Assembly (NCBI GenBank): GCA_937863625.1
Contig: CALMGO010000542.1
Coordinates: 1-7,519, forward strand
Length of the DNA stretch: 7,519 nt
From: an uncultured bacterium
GTDB lineage: Bacteria > Planctomycetota > DG-23 > SLPQ01
Direction of reading: 5' to 3'
Below, in pieces: positions 1 through 5,807 of this stretch. A program made the position numbers and the translations under genes. The notes under the pieces are model-generated. The model was not told the DNA's origin, did no database searches, and saw only the letters and a list, made by a program, of their open reading frames with translations. Each line of letters begins with the position of its first letter. Position 1 is the first letter of the stretch.

Positions 1-497
1 TTGCGGCGAGGGACGTGTCGAAGAAGTACCTGGCGATTGTGAAGGGCGAAGCGGCGACAGACGAAGGAGTGATAGATGCGCCACTGGGGCCTTCGGGTCG
101 CAGAACACCACTGATGGCGGTCGTCGACGGCGGCAAGAGAAGCGTCACGAGGTGGCAGGTGGTGGAGAGATTTCGCGGGTACGCACTCGTCGAGGCGCGG
201 CCGGAGACGGGCCGGACGCACCAGATAAGGGTTCACATGGCGTATGCGGGGATGCCTCTGGCGGTAGATGAGATGTACGGAGGGGGCGAGGCGCTGATGC
301 TCAGTGCGATAAAGCGCGGCTACAAGATAAGCGGCACGGAAAAGCCGCTCATTTCGCGGCTGACGCTTCACGCGCGTGAAATAGAATTTGCGCATCCGAT
401 TACGGGCGAAGCCGTGCGGATAGAGGCTCCGCTGTGTGAGGATTTTGCCCGAGCGCTCAAGGCGCTTGGGAAATGGGCCAAGCGCGGCGCGAGGTAA
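1..497 (+). CDS. RluA-family pseudouridine synthase, C-terminal part (5' end outside window)
   Basis: Enzymes of this family convert specific uridines in ribosomal or transfer RNA to pseudouridine. Only the last 164 residues or so are present. The reading frame is open from the left edge (codons start at base 3), and the residues before the first GTG (base 15) fit the family stretch that continues into KKYLAIVKG, so the GTG is internal and not the start. The clearest mark is RPETGRTHQIRVHM at 198-239, the conserved family motif following the catalytic core, then a typical PLAVDEMYGG. The tail (AIKRGYK, then PLISRLTLHA and HPITGE, then EAPLCEDF) matches the usual C-terminal end of RluA/RluD-type synthases. 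The catalytic Asp motif (HRLD type) and any S4 domain must lie upstream of the window. The target base cannot be inferred. The stop codon abuts the stop of the convergent CarB-like gene. Confidence 0.93.
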   Translation, partial: AARDVSKKYLAIVKGEAATDEGVIDAPLGPSGRRTPLMAVVDGGKRSVTRWQVVERFRGYALVEARPETGRTHQIRVHMAYAGMPLAVDEMYGGGEALMLSAIKRGYKISGTEKPLISRLTLHAREIEFAHPITGEAVRIEAPLCEDFARALKALGKWAKRGAR

Positions 498-3470
498 TCA
501 GCGGACTTTCAAGGCCTCGATGGCGCCGACGGCGGCAAGAGCCTCGCCTGCGGCGGTGATAACGGGCGTTCCAAGGCTCCATGCGACGGTGCGTATCTGC
601 ACCTCATCTTCGCGGGGCGCGCGGCCCGAGGGGGTATAGATCACCATCGTAATCTCGCGGTTCTTGAGAAGGTCCACGACGTTCGGGCGACCCTCGCTGA
701 CACGGTAGACGACACGAGCGGCCACTCCAGCCGACGCAAGCGCACGGGCGGTGCCTTCGGTGGCGACGATCTTGAAGCCGAGGTCGGCGAGCTGCCTGCC
801 GATGAGCATGCCGGTTCTCTTGTCACGATCCCTTAGCGAAATGAAAACGGTCCCGCCGGAAGGGAGCGAACGGCCGGTGCTGCTTCTGGCGGCGGCGTAT
901 GCGAGGGCGAAATTAGGGCCGATGCCGACGACGTCGCCGGTGCTTCTGGGGAGGGTGCCGAGGACGGTGTCAGCGCCGGGGAAGCGGCCGAAAGAGAAGA
1001 CCGGCTGGCGGATGTAGATCGACGACGCGGGTGCAAGCGCGGCGGGCAAGGCCTCATTGAGGGATGCGCCGGAGAATATGGAAGCCGCGGCCGAGACGAT
1101 GTCGAAACCGAGAGCCGCGGCGGCGAAGGGGACTTCGCGTGCGGCACCTACGGTGGCTGAGAGGTAATAGGGAACGTCGTACCGCAGGCCGAGACGAAGC
1201 GTGACTATGCCTTTGGCGCCAAGGGCCGTAACGAGGGTCTCGGCGCGCGACGAGAGAAGACGCGAGGCCTTTTCGGTGATGCTGAACGGCGGCAGGACGC
1301 CGGCGCGGTCGATACTTGAAATACCGGGCTCCTCGAGGACTTCGATAACGGCGACGGTGTGCGCGGAGACGCCGTCGGCAAGTACGACGACGGCCGTCTC
1401 GACGAGGTCTTCGAGGAAGCGCTCGACGACCATCGTGGAGTCGTCGGCGAAGGAATCAGCAAGCTGCGATTCGTCATAGGCGACAACGAAAGTGTGGGCC
1501 GTTCCCTTCGGGCGCACGAGCACGGGATAGCCGAACTCCGCCGCGGCACGGCGCGCCTGCTCAAGTCCGGAGACCTCCTGCCCCTCTTTGAGCATCAGCC
1601 CCGCGCGCGGAAGGACGCCGGAGAGCGTCTTGCGGTCGGCCAGCGCGGCGACAAGGTCAGGTTCCGCGGATACGAGAGGAATGGCGCGAGATGTTACCTC
1701 GCGGGAAAGAGCGTCCCAAGAGGGGTTTCTGGGGTCGACGTATACAGCTGAAACGGGGGTCGAGGAAAGCACCATGCGAAGCGTTTCGTCCGCATCGCCG
1801 CAGTAGACCTTTTCGGCGGAGAGATAGATGTCGATTGCCTGGCGGCTTCGCCAGCCGACGATAATGAGCGGGCGGCCTTTGGCGGTGAAGGCTCTTGCCA
1901 AGCCGCGAAGGATGACGTCGGATTCGTCGACACAGCCGACGGCGCGGGCAGGCGGGGCGACGATGACAAACGCACCTTCGGGTGAGGCTGGGGAGGGCTT
2001 ATGCGCGGCGGCGCGCGGCACGGCCGGCGGCTTGCCGGCGGCAAGCGCTATCTCCGAGGGGGTGAACCCGGCGTCGGTCGCGGCGGTAGCCGCGCCAGAG
2101 GCGCTACGTTTGACGTCCTGGTAGAGGCGAAGGAGCCGTGCAAGCTCCTCGATGTATATGCGGCTGACGCCGGAGGCGGCGCATATCTCTTCAAAGGAGT
2201 GACCGCGCGCGATGGCCGCGACGAGGTCGGTCAGGAAATCCACCCGCGGGGCTGCGAGGGCGGGAAGGACATCGCGTTGGCGGGCTCTTGCGGAGGCGTC
2301 CTCAATAATGGGCGTCAGGCTTGACCGGGCGGACCGCTCCGCGGCGAGAAAGGCTCCGGCGAAGTGCGGAGCGCAGCCGGCGCCCATGCCGGTTGAAATC
2401 TTATAGGGGCCGAGGACATTGCCTGCACCGGGGAAGGACTCGTTGTCGAAATGCGGTACGCTGACGGCGAGCGAGCCGGGTGAGGGAACCGCGGGGAGGA
2501 CGTCGGCGCATTTCTTGCCGAAGGCCACCTCGGTTGCGAGCCGGGCGATGTCAAGACGCAGGCCGAGCGCGACGTTGTAGGACGTCGAGGCAAAGCCGAC
2601 TCGCATGCCGACGGCATAGGGGGCATCGGCATTGACGCCGAAATGAAAAACACCGTAGCCGGCGAGGCCGCAGCCTTCGGCGAGGGCGAGTGCCGCGTCG
2701 TGGAGTTTGCCGGTTGCCGCAGGCGAGAGACTTTGCGCAGGAAAGACGGTGGCGCAGTTGCCGATGTGGACGCCAAGCGGCGCTATCGCGTCGACGATGC
2801 CGAGGACAACCGCTTTCCCCTGCGAGTCTGCTATTACGTGGACCTCACAATGAGGGTGTTTTTCGTGGACGGCGACGACGAGCACGTTGCCGGCGAGGCT
2901 CCATGAGAGCATTTTCTGTGCCTCGGCGGCGAGCTCCTCGTAATTGTAGACTATGCGCGCGCCGGGCCCGCCCTTGGACTGAGAAGTAGAGAGAAAGACC
3001 GGGAAGCCGACTTTTCCGGCGACGGCGGCGGCCTCTTCGACGGAGGCGGCTACGGAGCCGAAGGGCACATCGATACCGCGGGAGGAGGCCAGTTCACGAA
3101 AGCGCCCCCAATCCACAGCAGCCTTGTAAGCCTGAAAACCGCCTGCGAGGAGCGGGCTTTCAGGGAAGAGATCCAACAGAAGGGCCTGGACCTCTTTTCC
3201 GGCGCAGACAGGCCAGATGTGGGTAGGTTTTACGGATTTGACGACACTTCTCACCATATCAGCGTCGAACGGGCCGGTGTAATATTGGCCTTTCGGAGTG
3301 TCGCCGCACAGGGGGCCGGAGGCGTCATTGTCGAGGACGGCGTAGTCGATACCCATGTCGCGCATAGCGGCAAGGCACGAATGTGCGAAAAGGTTGCCTC
3401 TGGTCTCGCGGGAGACCCTATAAGGCCCGGAACCGATGAAAAGGACTCTCTGGCCCTTCTTAGCCGACAA
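498..3470 (-). CDS. CarB-like protein (carbamoyl phosphate synthase large-subunit homologue) with degenerate ATP-grasp sites, probable pseudoenzyme
   Basis: The 990-residue protein aligns by eye with CarB (about 1070 residues) from end to end. It has an N-terminal pre-ATP-grasp fold opening with VLFIGSGP (9-16), ATP-grasp half 1 (about 115-320, with GVHIGN and PAQSL), and the FPGAGNVLG segment (346-354). A helical middle domain follows (about 402-480), then a Pro/Ala-rich linker (about 480-498), ATP-grasp half 2 (about 605-800, with GVLPP and VPF), a second FPGADTVLG (830-838), and an MGS-like allosteric domain (872-990, with FISLRDRDK and VSEGRPNVVDLLKN). CarB makes carbamoyl phosphate from bicarbonate, ammonia and two ATP. 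Compared with E. coli CarB from memory, key residues are lost: R169 to S161, Q285 to H276, E299 to G288 and N301 to R290 in half 1; Q829 to R759, E841 to S771 and N843 to T773 in half 2. The glycine-rich loop of half 2 (LGGRAM) is also gone. H243 is kept as H235. The frame is uninterrupted, so this is not an ordinary decayed gene. The start is TTG behind GGAGGGAGG, six bases away; the first internal Met (36) lies after the first motif. No carA is adjacent. Homology is near certain; lack of synthetase activity is inferred. Confidence 0.9.
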   Translation of the reverse strand: MSAKKGQRVLFIGSGPYRVSRETRGNLFAHSCLAAMRDMGIDYAVLDNDASGPLCGDTPKGQYYTGPFDADMVRSVVKSVKPTHIWPVCAGKEVQALLLDLFPESPLLAGGFQAYKAAVDWGRFRELASSRGIDVPFGSVAASVEEAAAVAGKVGFPVFLSTSQSKGGPGARIVYNYEELAAEAQKMLSWSLAGNVLVVAVHEKHPHCEVHVIADSQGKAVVLGIVDAIAPLGVHIGNCATVFPAQSLSPAATGKLHDAALALAEGCGLAGYGVFHFGVNADAPYAVGMRVGFASTSYNVALGLRLDIARLATEVAFGKKCADVLPAVPSPGSLAVSVPHFDNESFPGAGNVLGPYKISTGMGAGCAPHFAGAFLAAERSARSSLTPIIEDASARARQRDVLPALAAPRVDFLTDLVAAIARGHSFEEICAASGVSRIYIEELARLLRLYQDVKRSASGAATAATDAGFTPSEIALAAGKPPAVPRAAAHKPSPASPEGAFVIVAPPARAVGCVDESDVILRGLARAFTAKGRPLIIVGWRSRQAIDIYLSAEKVYCGDADETLRMVLSSTPVSAVYVDPRNPSWDALSREVTSRAIPLVSAEPDLVAALADRKTLSGVLPRAGLMLKEGQEVSGLEQARRAAAEFGYPVLVRPKGTAHTFVVAYDESQLADSFADDSTMVVERFLEDLVETAVVVLADGVSAHTVAVIEVLEEPGISSIDRAGVLPPFSITEKASRLLSSRAETLVTALGAKGIVTLRLGLRYDVPYYLSATVGAAREVPFAAAALGFDIVSAAASIFSGASLNEALPAALAPASSIYIRQPVFSFGRFPGADTVLGTLPRSTGDVVGIGPNFALAYAAARSSTGRSLPSGGTVFISLRDRDKRTGMLIGRQLADLGFKIVATEGTARALASAGVAARVVYRVSEGRPNVVDLLKNREITMVIYTPSGRAPREDEVQIRTVAWSLGTPVITAAGEALAAVGAIEALKVR

Positions 3471-3476
3471 ATCGAA

Positions 3477-3485
3477 CCTCCCTCC
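3477..3485 (-). promoter_or_regulatory. Ribosome binding site of the CarB-like gene
   Basis: On the minus strand the sequence reads GGAGGGAGG, then six bases (TTCGAT), then TTG. This strong Shine-Dalgarno match fixes the TTG at 3470 as the start; no in-frame ATG lies nearby. Confidence 0.8.
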
Positions 3486-3487
3486 GT

Positions 3488-3540
3488 CCGAATATCACGC
3501 ATACCCGAACAACGAATCTTCGGACTCTGCCGAATATTAC
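3488..3540 (-). repeat. Three-copy 11-bp element, possible operator of the CarB-like gene
   Basis: Read on the minus strand, GTAATATTCGG (3540-3530) and GTGATATTCGG (3498-3488) differ at one base and start exactly 42 bp apart, about four helical turns. A third, weaker copy lies inverted between them (CGAATCTTCGG on the plus strand, 3513-3523, 8 of 11 matches). It forms a dyad with the first copy: AATCTTCGG (3515-3523), six bases, CCGAATATT (3530-3538). The cluster sits immediately upstream of the CarB-like gene's ribosome binding site, and the dyad overlaps the candidate -10 element. This arrangement suits a DNA-binding regulator, possibly autoregulation or co-regulation with the divergent gene. 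A short leader hairpin is the alternative. No regulator family is recognised. Confidence 0.4.
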
Positions 3541-3561
3541 CCAACAAACGGGCGAACGCAA
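3534..3561 (-). promoter_or_regulatory. Weak candidate promoter for the CarB-like gene
   Basis: On the minus strand TTGCGT (3561-3556), 16 bp, TAATAT (3539-3534) resembles a sigma-70 promoter, with three of six and four of six consensus bases. It lies about 60 bp upstream of the TTG start, and its -10 falls inside the inverted repeat described separately. The match is modest and other placements are possible. Confidence 0.3.
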
Positions 3562-3649
3562 ACAATGGTTGAAAGACTAATTACTTACCCGCAGGAGGCG
3601 GATACTACAAGAGAAAAGTGGGCGCGGGCGAGGCGGGAGGGGGATTGGC

Positions 3650-3678
3650 TTGACGGGGGTTGGAATGGGGCGTAGACT
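3650..3678 (+). promoter_or_regulatory. Sigma-70-like promoter for the membrane protein gene
   Basis: TTGACG (3650-3655), a 17-bp spacer, then TAGACT (3673-3678) give five of six and four of six consensus bases at the ideal spacing. The expected transcription start, around 3685, leaves a leader of about 20 bases with the ribosome binding site at 3693-3699 and the TTG start at 3705. The promoter overlaps the in-frame upstream TTG at 3660, which is a further reason not to start the protein there. Confidence 0.6.
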
Positions 3679-3692
3679 TTCGGGGCAACTAC

Positions 3693-3699
3693 AAGGAGG
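3693..3699 (+). promoter_or_regulatory. Ribosome binding site deciding the TTG start at 3705
   Basis: AAGGAGG is followed by five bases and then TTG at 3705. The in-frame TTG at 3660 has no usable site at normal spacing and lies inside the likely promoter, so the shorter protein is preferred. Confidence 0.75.
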
Positions 3700-3704
3700 A
3701 CGGT

Positions 3705-4508
3705 TTGAGTAAATCGAGCGAGACGTACAGCGGGACGGTGAGGCCGAAGGGACCCAAGAAGTTTCTGGCCGGCGGGTTTATTTTTGCGGCGATGGTGATT
3801 CTTTTGTCTCTTTCGTTTCTGCGCAGCGACCGTCCGGTGCTGTGGCCGCCGTTGTCGGTGGGACTTGTGGGGATGGCGTTTACGCTTTTGGGTACGGCGA
3901 TATTCATAGTGCTTCTGGCGCTATTGTACCTGGCGATGACATTTGTGGCGGCGGCGATAAGAAAGAAGGGATGGAGGGAGTTTGTAGAGACGCTTGTGTA
4001 TATGGTGGTGACTGCAGCGATCGTGTGCACAAGCATCTCGGTGAGCCTGAAGGTTTTTTACTGGCCATGGGCGACATCGAGCGCAGTGGAGACGATACTG
4101 GCCAACACGGAGAAATGGCGCACCGTGGCATCGGCCGAGACGATTGCCGACCATTATGACGGCGAGATCAAGAAACGCCTGGAGGCGGGGCTAGCGTCAA
4201 AGTCTCCGGCGGTTCAGGTGGCGGCGGCCTATGCGATGGCGGTCGTAGGGGAGAAAGGGTCGCTACGGCGGCTGGGTGAGTCTGCCGCGATGCTCCCGGC
4301 GGCGAGGGCGGACTCGCAGGGGATAGCAGACGGCAACAATATAGCCAGCGTGGGGGACGCGGCGTGGCTTCTGGCGACGATATGTGACGATAACTCCTTG
4401 ACAATAGAGGAGTTGAGGCAATACGGCGAGCCCGGACAGCCTCGCATCGTGTGGGATGAGGAAAAGCGCGTCTACCGCAAGGTTCAGAGCGACACGTCCC
4501 TCGAGTAG
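3705..4508 (+). CDS. Multi-pass membrane protein with HEAT-like C-terminal region, function unknown
   Basis: I do not recognise a family for this 267-residue protein. A short basic N-terminus (RPKGPKK) precedes a first hydrophobic segment (residues about 20-39, FLAGGFIFAAMVILLSLSFL). A long hydrophobic stretch (about 48-85) could be one long helix or a two-helix hairpin, and another segment follows at about 96-120. The remaining 145 residues are soluble. Residues about 167-192 (SPAVQVAAAYAMAVVGEKG and on) have the spacing and Ala-rich pattern of a HEAT-type helical repeat, and GDAAWLLATICDD (217-229) may be a second, weaker helix pair. The start is TTG at 3705, chosen from the ribosome binding site and promoter. 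It is transcribed away from the CarB-like gene and toward the efflux genes 141 bp downstream, with no clear terminator between, so read-through is possible. A link to the pump is only positional. No signal peptide cleavage site, enzymatic motif or metal-binding cluster is visible. Confidence 0.8.
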   Translation: MSKSSETYSGTVRPKGPKKFLAGGFIFAAMVILLSLSFLRSDRPVLWPPLSVGLVGMAFTLLGTAIFIVLLALLYLAMTFVAAAIRKKGWREFVETLVYMVVTAAIVCTSISVSLKVFYWPWATSSAVETILANTEKWRTVASAETIADHYDGEIKKRLEAGLASKSPAVQVAAAYAMAVVGEKGSLRRLGESAAMLPAARADSQGIADGNNIASVGDAAWLLATICDDNSLTIEELRQYGEPGQPRIVWDEEKRVYRKVQSDTSLE

Positions 4509-4636
4509 CAGACGACTTTCACGAGTGCGATTTCACGTCAAAGAGCACATCACGTCGGCGGGCGATTTTGCCGAAGAATAGCATATCAGGGGATCAGGCT
4601 GGACAACATCGAAAATAACCCATTTGGCGAATGAAT

Positions 4637-4642
4637 GGAGGG
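4637..4642 (+). promoter_or_regulatory. Ribosome binding site deciding the adaptor's TTG start at 4650
   Basis: GGAGGG is followed by seven bases (TAAGGCA) and then TTG at 4650. The upstream ATG at 4635 overlaps this site and has no Shine-Dalgarno sequence of its own before it (the bases are CATTTGGCGAATGA), so the later TTG is the better start. Confidence 0.6.
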
Positions 4643-4649
4643 TAAGGCA

Positions 4650-5807
4650 TTGAAGAGCGCCTTGAAGGTTGCGGCGGCGGCAGCGGTGTTGGCATTGGTG
4701 CTGGTGGTGGCGTACAAGATAAGCAGTCCGGGGAAGAATGCGGCGGCAACCGCCGGAGAACGCATCGAGCCGGTCAAGACGGGGGTCGTCCGCACAGGAC
4801 CGATAAGCCAGGAGGTCGAAATCACCGGCGAGGTCCAGGCGCTCGCGATGGTGGCGCTGGCGCCGAAGGTGAACGGACGGCTCATGGAACTCGTGGTCGA
4901 CGAGGGGGACATCGTCAAGACGGGCGAGACGGTGGCCCGACTTGACACGGATACATTCAAGGCGCTGGTGGACCAGGCCAGAGGCGCCGTGGAAGTGGCG
5001 CGCGCCGGGGTCAAGAGCGCCGAAGTGACGCATGCGAACGCAGGGCGCGAATACGAGCGCATGGAGTCGCTCTTTAAGCAGGGCACGACGCCGGAGGCGG
5101 CGCGCGACGACGCGGAGGCGCGCTATGCGGTGACGGGTTCTGCGGTGGATGTCGCAAAGGCCAACGAGACACAGGCGCTTGCGGCGCTCGAGATGGCCGA
5201 CATACAGATGCGCGAGGCGACGCTCTATGCGCCTTTTGACGCGGTCGTGTCGAAAAAGCTGCTCGACATAGGAGCGCTTGTGGCGCCGGGACAGCCGGTG
5301 GTGGCGCTGGTGAGCATCGACAACGTGAAGGTAATCGCGGGGGTAAGCGAAGAATACCTGGGAGATCTCGAGACGGGGGTAACGCGCGCGGTCGTGACGG
5401 TGGACGCCGTCAAGGGGAGGACATTTGACGGGACGCTCTTCCGAGTGAGCCCGACGATAGACGCAAGAACACGGACGGCTGAGGCCGACGTGCGAATAGA
5501 AAACGCCGAGCACGTACTTAAACCCGGGATGTTTGCGCGGGTGATGCTCGTGACGAAGCACAAGGATGAGGCGCTTTTACTTCCAAGCGATGCGCTTCTG
5601 GGCAGAGAAGGCAACTGCTACGTGTACGTCGTAAAGGACCAGGCGGCAAGGCGCACGGCGGTAGAGACGGGGCTCAGGAGCCGGGAGGCGGTCGAGGTGC
5701 TCGGCGGGCTCTCGGAGGGGGACGTCATAGTTACAAGCGGCGAAGGCAATCTCTACGATACGGCGCCGGTGGTGACGGAGAGCAAAACCGCGGAGGCGGC
5801 GAGATGA
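4650..5807 (+). CDS. RND efflux periplasmic adaptor subunit (membrane fusion protein, AcrA/MdtA type)
   Basis: The 385-residue protein bridges an inner-membrane RND transporter and an outer-membrane channel. Its N-terminus is a hydrophobic anchor or signal (residues about 5-22, Ala/Val/Leu-rich) with no lipobox Cys, so it is probably held by a membrane helix rather than lipidated. The first lipoyl half follows (about 70-102, with APKVNGRL and VVDEGDIVKTGE), then a long charged, Ala-rich helical hairpin (about 103-187), the second lipoyl half (about 192-222, with YAPFDAVV and GALVAPGQPV), a beta-barrel domain (about 226-302, with LKPGMFARV) and a membrane-proximal domain (about 310-368, with LGGLSEGDVIVTSG). 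Order and length are normal for the family. An alternative ATG at 4635 would add five residues, but the ribosome binding site favours TTG at 4650. The stop overlaps the transporter start. The substrate cannot be predicted, and no promoter is evident just upstream. Confidence 0.95.
   Translation: MKSALKVAAAAAVLALVLVVAYKISSPGKNAAATAGERIEPVKTGVVRTGPISQEVEITGEVQALAMVALAPKVNGRLMELVVDEGDIVKTGETVARLDTDTFKALVDQARGAVEVARAGVKSAEVTHANAGREYERMESLFKQGTTPEAARDDAEARYAVTGSAVDVAKANETQALAALEMADIQMREATLYAPFDAVVSKKLLDIGALVAPGQPVVALVSIDNVKVIAGVSEEYLGDLETGVTRAVVTVDAVKGRTFDGTLFRVSPTIDARTRTAEADVRIENAEHVLKPGMFARVMLVTKHKDEALLLPSDALLGREGNCYVYVVKDQAARRTAVETGLRSREAVEVLGGLSEGDVIVTSGEGNLYDTAPVVTESKTAEAAR
5792..5796 (+). 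promoter_or_regulatory. Ribosome binding site of the RND transporter, inside the adaptor gene
   Basis: GGAGG lies seven bases before the ATG at 5804, within the last codons of the adaptor. With the ATGA stop/start overlap this points to coupled translation and matched amounts of the two subunits. Confidence 0.7.

Noticed and set aside
15..17. GTG at 15 as the start of the first gene
   Set aside because: The frame is open to the left edge, the upstream residues fit the family, and a start here would lack the catalytic core of the enzyme.
498..3470. The CarB-like gene as a decaying pseudogene
   Set aside because: Nearly 3 kb is free of stops and frameshifts, the ribosome binding site is strong, and all domains are present in order with conserved structural motifs, which points to selection on the protein.
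3564..3675. Small 36-codon ATG frame in the divergent intergenic region
   Set aside because: It has no ribosome binding site, overlaps the likely promoter, and its product is an Arg/Gly/Trp-rich peptide resembling no known protein.
4517..4556. Repeated TCACG(T/A) motifs in the gap before the adaptor gene
   Set aside because: The copies are only 5-7 bp, unevenly spaced and without clear symmetry, which is within chance for this length.
4555..4574. Inverted repeat TCGGC / GCCGA as a terminator after the membrane protein gene
   Set aside because: The stem is only five pairs, the loop is ten bases, and no T-run follows, so it is not a convincing intrinsic terminator.
4600..4628. TGGACA as a -35 element for the adaptor gene
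   Set aside because: No acceptable -10 sequence occurs 16-18 bp downstream, so no promoter is called in 4509-4649.
4533..5561. 342-codon open frame antisense to the adaptor gene
   Set aside because: Its product is rich in Arg and His with no recognisable domain, and it lies wholly opposite a well-supported gene; such frames are expected in GC-rich coding DNA.
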